Source: Clostridia bacterium (GTDB lineage: Bacteria > Bacillota > Clostridia > Oscillospirales > CAG-272). Taken from it: a stretch of DNA of 14,836 bases. Position numbers and translations under genes: made by a program. The notes below the pieces were generated by a model that worked only from the letters and a program-made list of their open reading frames with translations, was not told where the DNA came from and searched no databases. How positions within the stretch are numbered: the first letter of the stretch is position 1; each line of letters starts with the position of its first letter. Below, piece by piece: positions 7,401-13,921 of the stretch. The stretch covers positions 1-14,836 of the forward strand of contig JAFTHJ010000123.1 in NCBI GenBank assembly GCA_017457465.1. The letters are read 5' to 3'.

Positions 7401-9548
7401 TTATTCAACGAAAATTCCGTATGTCAGCAGCTTATAGCTGTTATTCATAGAGCGGAGCGTAACCTCCGAAATCTCGGTATCCGCCTTGAGGGGCAGCGCA
7501 AGACGTTTGATGACAAACTGCTCAAAGTTCACGTCATATCCAAATCTCGCGTAAGTTGAGGTGGTCTCGGCAACGGGATTGATTCTTGAGGGTCCCTTGA
7601 GTCCGAAGACCGTCGTTATATGCACTCCGTTGAGAAGCAGTGTGCTGTCCCGACTTCCGTCAGCATATGTGATTACCACCTCCGCAACAGGTCTGCCGTA
7701 CTCCCCTCCGAGGGGATATCCCTTATAAATAGAAACGTTTCCGAGGATATGGAGTATTTTACCCTTACCGCCATAGGGGAAACGGAACTCGTCTCCGTTG
7801 CACAAAAGCTTCGGCACCTCATAAAGCGGGGAGTCATATCCCGTAAGGACGGGCCCGTGAGCCAACGCCTTCTTTCGGGTGATAGGGGACCTGACGAGGT
7901 CTATCTTACATACTCTTTCAAGCGTTTCCGCCGAAGACTGACCGTCCTCGGTATCAAGCCGATTCATCTTGTCAAGAGAAATATCTCTCTCCTCTATATC
8001 CACCCAGAGTGGATACTCGTTATTCTTCGGAGCGTGGTAATTGAGGTGCTTACGGAATGTCTCGTAAATCATAGTAGGCTTTCTGTATTTATCTACCAAG
8101 CCCTCACGGAGAATTCCGTCAACGCAGCCGTAGATTCCTCTGTTATACTCGTGAAGCTCCGCCCAATACCAATAGCTGCAGCCCGCGAGAGCACCCTCAT
8201 CGGAATTCGCCTCATAAAGGCGGTACATCTCGTCCATAAAATGAGCGAAGAGAGCGGGATTATCGTATACCCAACATCCGCCCCATTCGGTGAAGATAAG
8301 CGGCTTGTCGGTAAGCGTCTTTGCTGTGTTCATTGAACGGTCAAAGGTGCGCGAGTAGGGATGCTGTGTGTAGAAATCAAAGTTACATATATTGAAATAT
8401 TTCTTTGTATCCTCGTCGCTCATACAGTTAGCTCCCGACACCATACGGTACGGGTCGTATTTGCGGCAGGTGTTCGCGCTGTCTATAAGATACTGCTCGG
8501 TGAAGCGGCACTCGTTGAAGCAGAGCCAGAACGCGATACTTGCGTGATTTCGGTCGCGAAGTATCGTGCGCTTGAGCGCCTCAAGGCTTCCGCTGCTGAC
8601 CTCGGGGTTAGATGTGTCCGACCACCAGAGTCCGGGCTCCTCGGATACCATAATTCCGAGTCTGTCGGCGATGTCAAGCGTGAGCTTATTATGAGGATAA
8701 TGAACCAGACGGATGTAGTTACAACCTGTTTCCTTGATAGTCCTCAAGTCGTATTCTATCTGCTCCGGTGTGGGGCAATGTCCGCTATCGCCGAACATTT
8801 CGTGCTTACAAACACCCTTGATAAAGGTAGGCTCTCCGTTAAAGAGAATACGGTGCGCGTCGTGGGAAATCTCTCTGAAGCCCACGTTACACTCGTAGGT
8901 ATCGCACTCGCGCTCACCCTCGAGAAGTCTGACCTTGAGCTGATAGAGGCAGGGCTCGTCGAGCGTCCAGAGATTTACGTCGGAGAGAGAAATTTCTTTT
9001 GTCTCTCCCTGCGCCTGAATATAGCTAACTATGTTTTTGCCACCATAGGAGAGAGATATCTCATAAACACACTCTCGGGAGCAATTTGCCTTTGTTTCAA
9101 CCACAAAATCAGCGTCACGGTAGCCGTTTTTGAGAGTCGAGTGGAAGAAAACATCCTCTATGTAATTTTTATCGGAATAAATCAGAGATACGTCCCGAAT
9201 GATTCCGCCGTAGTTCTCCCAACCGTCAACAGGTCCGAATGCGGGGGTAATATCCTCAAGCTCAACGAGCAGAAAATTATCCTTTTCCTTAACTATCTCG
9301 GTAACGTCAAATGAATATTCACAATAGGCTATCATAGAGGGCAGGAGTGTACCGTTAAGCGTCGCTCTCGCTCCGTAGGTGATACCGTCAAATTTCAAAA
9401 AGATTCGGTCCGCCCGCTCCTCAAGGTCAAAGGTGCGGCTGCATTCCGAGTGTCCGACAGGAGCCGCGGAAAAAGGCACGTTTATTTTGGAGAGAGCTCC
9501 TTTTCCTATTCGGTAATCCCAGATACCGTTAAGCGTTGTTACTTTCAT
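7401..9548 (-). CDS. Glycoside hydrolase family 2 enzyme (beta-glucuronidase/beta-galactosidase-like)
   Basis: The 715-residue protein shows the GH2 order: an N-terminal sugar-binding jelly roll with ENYGGIIRDV at 111-120, an immunoglobulin-like domain, and a TIM barrel from about 237. The barrel carries KGVCKHE (244-250) and LVHYPHN (281-287). The acid/base is the Asn-Glu pair N345-E346 in FWLCFNEC, and the nucleophile is E421 in FTEWGG, so the active site looks intact. About 170 residues after the barrel (from roughly 540) form an extra C-terminal region I cannot assign. With no signal peptide, the enzyme should act in the cytoplasm on imported oligosaccharides or glycosides. No sugar transporter or regulator is next to it, and sequence reading alone does not separate glucuronidase, galactosidase or mannosidase specificity. 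ATG 9548 has AAAGGA 9 nt upstream, its own promoter at 9584-9613, and a strong terminator. Confidence 0.92.
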   Translation of the reverse strand: MKVTTLNGIWDYRIGKGALSKINVPFSAAPVGHSECSRTFDLEERADRIFLKFDGITYGARATLNGTLLPSMIAYCEYSFDVTEIVKEKDNFLLVELEDITPAFGPVDGWENYGGIIRDVSLIYSDKNYIEDVFFHSTLKNGYRDADFVVETKANCSRECVYEISLSYGGKNIVSYIQAQGETKEISLSDVNLWTLDEPCLYQLKVRLLEGERECDTYECNVGFREISHDAHRILFNGEPTFIKGVCKHEMFGDSGHCPTPEQIEYDLRTIKETGCNYIRLVHYPHNKLTLDIADRLGIMVSEEPGLWWSDTSNPEVSSGSLEALKRTILRDRNHASIAFWLCFNECRFTEQYLIDSANTCRKYDPYRMVSGANCMSDEDTKKYFNICNFDFYTQHPYSRTFDRSMNTAKTLTDKPLIFTEWGGCWVYDNPALFAHFMDEMYRLYEANSDEGALAGCSYWYWAELHEYNRGIYGCVDGILREGLVDKYRKPTMIYETFRKHLNYHAPKNNEYPLWVDIEERDISLDKMNRLDTEDGQSSAETLERVCKIDLVRSPITRKKALAHGPVLTGYDSPLYEVPKLLCNGDEFRFPYGGKGKILHILGNVSIYKGYPLGGEYGRPVAEVVITYADGSRDSTLLLNGVHITTVFGLKGPSRINPVAETTSTYARFGYDVNFEQFVIKRLALPLKADTEISEVTLRSMNNSYKLLTYGIFVE

Positions 9549-9583
9549 AAATGTTATTCCTTTCTTTTAAAAAGCTTTTTTAT

Positions 9584-9613
9584 ATGTTAACACAACCGCA
9601 CAGTAAAAGTCAA
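9584..9613 (-). promoter_or_regulatory. Probable promoter of the GH2 gene
   Basis: On the minus strand, TTGACT (9613-9608) and TAACAT (9589-9584) are separated by 18 nt, in the 104-nt gap before the gene. The -10 box matches consensus at 4 of 6 positions, so strength is moderate. No clear operator or catabolite-control (cre-like) site was recognised. Confidence 0.6.
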
Positions 9614-9652
9614 ACCCTTCACTAAACATAGCGGTTTTTTGAACCAAAAATA

Positions 9653-10156
9653 TCATTTGAGCGCTTCTCTCGCCGTCTCAAGTGCCCTGTCTGTATCCTC
9701 GCACAAAAGCATCACGATGTACTTTTTATATGTCGTTATCTCGGCGCTCGGATACTCCCCCTCACTGCCCTTGAGAAGCACGGCTATTTCGTCGGCTCTC
9801 GCAAGACACATAGCCGAGACGGTATCGGTGTCCGAGCGCGAATAGCAGCTGAAAACCGCTATCTCACACGGCTCCGCAAAGGAAGAAATATATATGGCGT
9901 AATCCTCTATGAGCGGAAAGGTGTTCTCGACCGACTCTGCCCCGTAAAGGCTTTGAGCGGTATCCGAGGAAAGATAATGCTCCCCACCCTCCTCGGTGTG
10001 CGCGAGATATGTCTGTCCCGCGGGGAGCGAGAGCGAGGCACATATTTCATAGAGAATATCCTCGGCTCCCCTGTTATGCCGTGAACAGGCGTTAAGCAGA
10101 CAGACCGAGAATATCAAAGCGAGGCAGAATAAGCCCCTTACAACCGAATTTTTCAT
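9653..10156 (-). CDS. DUF4358-like lipoprotein
   Basis: A 167-residue secreted lipoprotein: a short basic start, a hydrophobic stretch, and the lipobox LNAC with the lipidated cysteine at residue 24. The mature part contains LYG, an IEDYAIYISS segment, EIAVF, and a C-terminal YIVMLLCEDTDRALETAREAL. This order resembles DUF4358 lipoproteins of Clostridia, whose role is unknown; the assignment is from pattern memory, not a search. GGAGG lies 7 nt before the ATG, but the same bases form the 3' arm of a hairpin (10164-10197), so translation may be restrained or coupled to the upstream gene. It sits 53 nt downstream of a second lipoprotein gene, almost certainly on the same transcript. No clear terminator follows before the GH2 promoter. 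Confidence 0.8.
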   Translation of the reverse strand: MKNSVVRGLFCLALIFSVCLLNACSRHNRGAEDILYEICASLSLPAGQTYLAHTEEGGEHYLSSDTAQSLYGAESVENTFPLIEDYAIYISSFAEPCEIAVFSCYSRSDTDTVSAMCLARADEIAVLLKGSEGEYPSAEITTYKKYIVMLLCEDTDRALETAREALK

Positions 10157-10163
10157 AACAAAT

Positions 10164-10197
10164 CCTCCGCAAAAAGATGTTATATCTTATGCGGAGG
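10164..10197 (-). promoter_or_regulatory. Hairpin covering the lipoprotein ribosome binding site
   Basis: On the minus strand, CCTCCGCA (10197-10190) pairs with TGCGGAGG (10171-10164). An inner AAGAT/ATCTT pairing extends the stem. The 3' arm contains the GGAGG of the downstream lipoprotein gene and no T-run follows, so this looks like a translation-controlling structure rather than a terminator. Confidence 0.6.
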
Positions 10198-10209
10198 AAG
10201 CGAAAAAAA

Positions 10210-10590
10210 TCAGTCATCATTCATTATTTTATCTATTTCGCTCTGCGAGAACGACCTGTCGGGACGGGCGTTTTTGACCTCATCCCACTCCATTTTTATC
10301 TCCTCGCTCATATCCGAGAGGCTGACCTCCTCGGCAGTGTCGGCGGACTTATCGTATATCACGAGAAGTTCGTTTTCCTCACCGTCAACACTTTCCCACC
10401 TTATGTAATAATAGGTCTCGCTGTCGGATATTTCGTATTTATCAAGGACGCGTACGGTCACATCGTCGCGCTCCTTCACAAAGGAGCGCATTACCGATAC
10501 CTCGTCCTCAAACTCGGATGACGAACAGGCGGCAAGGCATAGCGAGAACGCAAGAAGTATGACAAGAGAAATAAGTATTTTCGGTTTCAT
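10210..10590 (-). CDS. Small acidic lipoprotein of unknown function
   Basis: A 126-residue protein with signal sequence MKPKILISLVILLAFSLCLA and lipobox LAAC, the lipidated cysteine being residue 22. The mature domain is short and acidic, with alternating beta-type segments such as VTVRVLDKYEI, TYYYIRWESV and NELLVIYD, and a charged tail. I do not recognise the family. The start was set at ATG 10590, which has GGAGG 5 nt upstream and begins directly with the signal peptide. A frame extending to 10719 runs back through the promoter at 10637-10665, so its extra residues cannot be translated from that transcript. It is the first gene of a probable two-lipoprotein operon. Confidence 0.8.
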   Translation of the reverse strand: MKPKILISLVILLAFSLCLAACSSSEFEDEVSVMRSFVKERDDVTVRVLDKYEISDSETYYYIRWESVDGEENELLVIYDKSADTAEEVSLSDMSEEIKMEWDEVKNARPDRSFSQSEIDKIMNDD

Positions 10591-10636
10591 AAAGCCTCCG
10601 TAAATTCGATTTTTATTTCGGTAGTTCTTCAGCTTA

Positions 10637-10665
10637 ATTATACCGCGAACACGGCGTGATATCAA
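10637..10665 (-). promoter_or_regulatory. Sigma-A promoter of the lipoprotein operon
   Basis: On the minus strand, TTGATA (10665-10660), a 17-nt spacer and a perfect TATAAT (10642-10637). It points away from the prfB promoter, so the region 10637-10742 is a divergent promoter pair. Confidence 0.85.
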
Positions 10666-10713
10666 GTCCTTTTTAGAATTTTGAAAAAGGCGGGGCGGGA
10701 TAAAGAAAAGGTC

Positions 10714-10742
10714 TTGCAAAAACGGGGAAAATGTGGTATACT
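10714..10742 (+). promoter_or_regulatory. Sigma-A promoter of prfB
   Basis: TTGCAA at 10714-10719, a 17-nt spacer, and TATACT at 10737-10742. The resulting leader of about 60 nt contains a tandem TATCAATTA direct repeat and a small GCAGA...TCTGC hairpin just before the ribosome binding site GGGAGG. Confidence 0.82.
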
Positions 10743-10807
10743 ATCTGTAACTGTGTATATCAATTATTATCAATTATAAAGAATGCAGATTTCTGCGGGA
10801 GGTTTTT

Positions 10808-11914
10808 GTGATAGTCGCACTTGAAGATGCAAAATATAAACTGTTGGCAATGCGCGAGAAGATAGAGGATCTTGGCTCGGCGCTGCGTATCGAGGAGCTT
10901 CGCTCGGTAGCGGATGAGCTTGACAAGCAGACTCTTGATCCCGATTTCTGGGGAAATCAGGAAAATTCCTCGAAAATTCTTCAGAAAATAAAGCAGACAA
11001 AGGATACAATAGAGGATTATGAAAAGCTTTGCGCCCGTCTTGAGGACGCGATAACTCTTGCCGAGATGGCTATAGAGGAAAATGACGAAAGCTATGTCGA
11101 GGAGGTTCAGAGTGAGCTTTCCGAGATAGTACGGCTTGAGGAATCCAAGAGAATAGAGATACTGCTCTCGGGCGAGTACGACAAGAATAACGCCATCGTT
11201 TCTTTCCATCCGGGTGCGGGTGGAACCGAGGCGCAGGACTGGGCGCAGATGCTCTACAGAATGATAACCCGTTGGGCAGAGCGTCACAACTATAAATACA
11301 AGCTTATCGACTGGCTTGACGGAGATGCGGCGGGTATCAAGAGCGCGACTATAATGATCGAGGGAATCAACGCGTACGGCTATCTCAAGAGCGAGAACGG
11401 AGTTCACCGTCTGGTAAGAGTCTCCCCCTTTGACGCGGCGGGAAGAAGACAGACCTCGTTCGCTTCTATAGAGGTAATGCCCGAGTTTGAGAACATAGAT
11501 AAGGTTGAGATTCGTGACGAGGATATCGAGGTCACCGCTCACCGTTCGAGCGGAGCGGGAGGTCAGCACATCAACAAGACCGACTCTGCGATAAGAATTC
11601 TGCACAAGCCTACAGGCATCGTGGTTGGATGTCAGACAGAGCGCTCACAGCTCCAGAACAAGGAAACGGCTATGAAGATGCTCAAGGCGAAGCTTATGGA
11701 AATTAAAATTCGTGAGCGTCTCGACACTATCGAGGACATTCAGGGCAATAAAACAAATATTGAGTGGGGCGCCCAGATTCGCTCCTACGTATTTATGCCA
11801 TATACTCTCGCTAAAGATACGAGAACAGGCTATGAGGACGGAAATATAAGCGCGGTTATGGACGGCGAAATTGACGGCTTTATCAACGCTTATCTAAAAA
11901 TGAACGCAAATTAA
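10808..11914 (+). CDS. prfB: Peptide chain release factor 2 (RF2)
   Basis: The 368-residue RF2 reads UGA and UAA stop codons and triggers release of the finished peptide at the ribosome. The tripeptide stop-reading motif SPF is at residues 206-208 (RVSPFDAAGRRQTSF) and the catalytic GGQ at 251-253 (SSGAGGQHINKTDSA), both typical of RF2 rather than RF1. Length matches the family. The start is GTG 10808 with GGGAGG 5 nt upstream, and the protein begins at the usual RF2 N-terminus. In most bacteria, prfB has an in-frame UGA near codon 25 that must be passed by +1 frameshifting. Here the reading frame is continuous through that region (DLGSALRIEELRSV), so that autoregulation is absent. It has its own promoter at 10714-10742 and no co-transcribed neighbour. 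Confidence 0.97.
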   Translation: MIVALEDAKYKLLAMREKIEDLGSALRIEELRSVADELDKQTLDPDFWGNQENSSKILQKIKQTKDTIEDYEKLCARLEDAITLAEMAIEENDESYVEEVQSELSEIVRLEESKRIEILLSGEYDKNNAIVSFHPGAGGTEAQDWAQMLYRMITRWAERHNYKYKLIDWLDGDAAGIKSATIMIEGINAYGYLKSENGVHRLVRVSPFDAAGRRQTSFASIEVMPEFENIDKVEIRDEDIEVTAHRSSGAGGQHINKTDSAIRILHKPTGIVVGCQTERSQLQNKETAMKMLKAKLMEIKIRERLDTIEDIQGNKTNIEWGAQIRSYVFMPYTLAKDTRTGYEDGNISAVMDGEIDGFINAYLKMNAN

Positions 11915-11940
11915 AGGGTAAAATAATACAATATAATGCT

Positions 11941-11967
11941 AGGGGGGACTTTGGAAAAAGTCCCCCT
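11941..11967. repeat. Palindromic intergenic element, copy C
   Basis: AGGGGGGACTT pairs with AAGTCCCCCT with one bulged G, around a loop of about 6 nt. It lies 26 nt after the prfB stop. The core is the same as in the palindrome at 5-29. It is followed by AACGCTCA, so there is no U-tract. Confidence 0.65.
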
Positions 11968-12065
11968 AACGCTCACTTCAAAAACTAAAAAAGGGGATTG
12001 GCTTCTAATTTATTGTATAATCTAATTTTCGAGGTTTTTATATATTGATATAATTAATCTCCGTA

Positions 12066-12086
12066 GGGGAGCGCCTTGTGCTCCCG
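12066..12086. repeat. REP-like hairpin element
   Basis: GGGAGC (12067-12072) and GCTCCC (12080-12085) enclose a 7-nt loop, within the context CCGTAGGGGAGC...GCTCCCG. Elements beginning GTAGGGG with a GC-rich palindrome are, in my experience, frequent between genes in gut Clostridia. Only one copy lies in this window. A nearby CGGGAG at 12113-12118 could pair with the same 3' arm. Confidence 0.45.
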
Positions 12087-12201
12087 AAAACGAAAAGATA
12101 AAAACAACAAAACGGGAGGCTCAACTCCACTATACGCTCGGTTTTGTCTTAATTGTATCCATTCTATAACTCTCTCTTTAAATATTTGTTAATATTAAAC
12201 A

Positions 12202-12230
12202 TTGTTTTTTGTCGTAATATGTGATAAAAT
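12202..12230 (+). promoter_or_regulatory. Promoter of the glycine riboswitch / symporter unit
   Basis: TTGTTT at 12202-12207, a 17-nt spacer ending TGTGA, and TAAAAT at 12225-12230. Transcription should begin near 12237, leaving a leader of about 225 nt that contains the aptamer and terminator. Confidence 0.75.
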
Positions 12231-12252
12231 ATTAGCAACAAATAACCGTTGA

Positions 12253-12369
12253 AGCCCTTGGAACCGTGAGGAACCGATGGCGGAGGGGCTCTGGAGAATC
12301 CCGCGCGACGCGTGGGTGCCGAAGGTGCAAGGCGATTTTCGCTGAATCTCTCAGGCAAAAGGACAGAGC
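12253..12369 (+). promoter_or_regulatory. Glycine riboswitch, single aptamer with upstream stem
   Basis: The aptamer core is 12288-12369. P1 pairs GCTCT (12288-12292) with AGAGC (12365-12369). The conserved blocks GGAGA, TGCCGAAGGTGCAA and CTGAATCTCTCAGG, followed by CAAAAGGACAGAG, are all present. Internal stems CCCGCG/CGTGGG and GCGA/TCGC are intact. Only one such core exists, so this is not the tandem form. Upstream, AGCCCTT (12253-12259) can pair with AGGGGCT (12284-12290). That stem shares 12288-12290 with P1, so the two structures compete, or the stem is the remnant 'ghost' partner seen in single-aptamer glycine switches. The aptamer senses glycine, and the downstream gene is a glycine/alanine carrier. 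Confidence 0.93.
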
Positions 12370-12416
12370 AGATGTAATATTTTTGATATTTATATCTGTA
12401 TGTTTTCTCTTTAGAG

Positions 12417-12449
12417 CCACTGAAATATTCAGTGGTTTTTATTATTTTT
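12417..12449 (+). terminator. Riboswitch expression-platform terminator
   Basis: Perfect 8-bp stem CCACTGAA/TTCAGTGG with loop ATA (12417-12435), followed by TTTTTATTATTTTT. It sits after the aptamer and immediately before the ribosome binding site AAGGAGG (12450-12456), so it is placed for transcriptional control by glycine. Another hairpin, CAGAT/ATCTG (12369-12398), starts at the last P1 base and lies between aptamer and terminator. Whether glycine turns the gene on or off cannot be decided by eye. Confidence 0.85.
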
Positions 12450-12461
12450 AAGGAGGCTTTT

Positions 12462-13856
12462 ATGGAAGCTGTATCTAATTTTCTTTTGCCGATAGTACAA
12501 AACATAAATAAGTACATGTCGGACTACATTCTTATTTTTCTTCTCGTGGGAACGGGACTTTTCTACACTATAAGAACGAGATTCGTTCAGCTTCGCTGCT
12601 TCGGCGAGGGTATGAAAAAGGTATTTGGAAACCTTTCTCTCAAGGGCGGAAAGAATAAGAGCGGACTTTCCTCGTTCCAGGCACTTGCCACCGCAATCGC
12701 GGCACAGGTCGGTACCGGTAATATCGTGGGCGCCTGCGGCGCAATACTTATAGGCGGACCCGGCGCTATCTTCTGGATGTGGGTTATCGCGTTCTTCGGT
12801 ATGGCAACGATATATGCCGAAGCGGTTCTCGCACAGGAGACCAAGGTTGTTTCGGCAGACGGCTCGGTTCTCGGAGGACCTGTTTATTACATAAAGAAAG
12901 CCTTTTCGGGCAAGTTCGGTAAGTTCCTCGCGGGATTCTTTGCCGTAGCAATAACCCTCGCTCTCGGTTTTATGGGCGCTATGGTTCAGTCCAACTCGAT
13001 TGCAGGTGCTATAAATACTGCTTCAAACGAAATTATTCCCACGTGGGTAATTGGTCTCGTACTTGCAATTATTTGCTCCTTCATCTTCATAGGCGGCATC
13101 AAGAGAATCGCCTCTGTTGCAGAGAAGATAGTACCTATAATGGCAGTTATCTATCTCCTTATAGGTATTGTTATACTCGCTATAAACTTCAAGGCTATTC
13201 CCGCTACCTTTGGAATGATATTCAAGTACGCCTTCACTCCTCAAGCTATCCTCGGCGGTACCTTTGGCGCTGCTATCAAGGCGGCTATCAGCCAGGGTGT
13301 TAAGAGAGGACTTTTCTCGAACGAGGCAGGTATGGGTTCAACCCCTCACGCTCACGCACAGGCTAATGTTGAAAAGCCCCACGACCAGGGTGTCGTTGCT
13401 ATGATAGGTGTGTTTATAGACACATTCGTTGTTCTTACGATTACAGCTCTCGTAGTTATCTCGACCTTTTATGCAGGTGGCGCGTCTATGGACGGACTCA
13501 CCAAGGCAAACCTTATGCAGGCTGCCGTCGGAACATCTCTGGGCAACGCAACAGTCGGAAACATCCTCATTGCGGTATGTCTGACCTTCTTCGCGTTCAC
13601 CACGATAATCAGCTGGAACTTCTTCGGTAAGCAGAACGTAGAATATCTCTTCGGCAAGAAGTCAACCGTCGTTTACTCGGTTCTTGCTATCGTATTTATC
13701 TTCCTCGGTTCTGTACTTCAGAACGACCTCGTCTGGGAGCTGACCGATATGTTCAATAATCTTATGGTCATACCCAACGTCATAGCGCTCGTCGCTCTCT
13801 CGGGAATAGTTGTCGCCGCAACGAAGGCAGCAAAGAAAAACAAAAAAGACAAATAA
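12462..13856 (+). CDS. Sodium:alanine/glycine symporter (AGCS family)
   Basis: A 464-residue integral membrane carrier that imports alanine or glycine with sodium. The AGCS landmarks are present: TAIAAQVGTGNIVG with the following GGPGAIFWMW in the N-terminal third, and GVKRGLFSNEAGMGSTPHAHA past the middle. About ten or more hydrophobic segments span the protein, and the C-terminus is a short lysine-rich cytoplasmic tail. Length is normal for the family. ATG 12462 has a perfect AAGGAGG 5 nt upstream. A frame extending to 12432 would start inside the terminator stem and is rejected. The glycine riboswitch directly upstream strongly suggests glycine as a physiological substrate, because the aptamer responds to glycine and not alanine. 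It is transcribed alone and ends at a strong terminator. Confidence 0.95.
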   Translation: MEAVSNFLLPIVQNINKYMSDYILIFLLVGTGLFYTIRTRFVQLRCFGEGMKKVFGNLSLKGGKNKSGLSSFQALATAIAAQVGTGNIVGACGAILIGGPGAIFWMWVIAFFGMATIYAEAVLAQETKVVSADGSVLGGPVYYIKKAFSGKFGKFLAGFFAVAITLALGFMGAMVQSNSIAGAINTASNEIIPTWVIGLVLAIICSFIFIGGIKRIASVAEKIVPIMAVIYLLIGIVILAINFKAIPATFGMIFKYAFTPQAILGGTFGAAIKAAISQGVKRGLFSNEAGMGSTPHAHAQANVEKPHDQGVVAMIGVFIDTFVVLTITALVVISTFYAGGASMDGLTKANLMQAAVGTSLGNATVGNILIAVCLTFFAFTTIISWNFFGKQNVEYLFGKKSTVVYSVLAIVFIFLGSVLQNDLVWELTDMFNNLMVIPNVIALVALSGIVVAATKAAKKNKKDK

Positions 13857-13873
13857 AAATTAATCCAATAAAC

Positions 13874-13909
13874 AAAAATGCAGAATTCGAAATCGAATTC
13901 TGCATTTTT
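13874..13909. terminator. Bidirectional terminator between the symporter and prs
   Basis: Perfect 16-bp stem (AAAAATGCAGAATTCG and its complement) with loop AAAT. A-runs and T-runs flank it on both sides. It lies 17 nt after the symporter stop and 12 nt beyond the stop of the convergent pyrophosphokinase gene, so it can end both transcripts. Confidence 0.9.
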
Positions 13910-13921
13910 ATTATGCTTTAT

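Larger units (their letters stand above)
11915..12201. other. Non-coding spacer between prfB and the riboswitch promoter
   Basis: No credible gene is present. The stretch holds a palindromic repeat (11941-11967), a second hairpin element (12066-12086), and an inverted repeat ACAAAAC...GTTTTGT at 12107-12113 and 12141-12147. Two isolated TATAAT boxes occur, at 12016-12021 and 12049-12054; the second has an extended TGn, but neither has a matching -35. No standard T-tailed terminator for prfB was found, so the palindrome at 11941 may serve that role. Confidence 0.6.

Noticed and set aside
8361..9314. Plus-strand open frame of 317 codons
   Set aside because: It is antisense to the GH2 gene, whose catalytic motifs are intact. 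No promoter, start signal or protein family supports it.
9604..9650. Possible terminator after the DUF4358-like gene
   Set aside because: Only an imperfect stem (AAACC/GGTTT with mismatches) can be drawn, it overlaps the GH2 -35 box, and the T-run is weak.
10681..10719. N-terminal extension of the small acidic lipoprotein (frame to 10719)
   Set aside because: It would read back through its own promoter, lacks a ribosome binding site, and would bury the signal peptide 43 residues into the protein.
10808..10930. Search for a frameshift site in prfB
   Set aside because: The frame is continuous from GTG 10808 to the stop, and no in-frame TGA preceded by CTT occurs in the expected place.
12164..12517. 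Small open frames on both strands over the leader region (for example minus 12164-12517 and plus 12266-12451)
   Set aside because: They overlap the glycine aptamer and terminator, lack ribosome binding sites and encode low-complexity or arginine-rich sequence.
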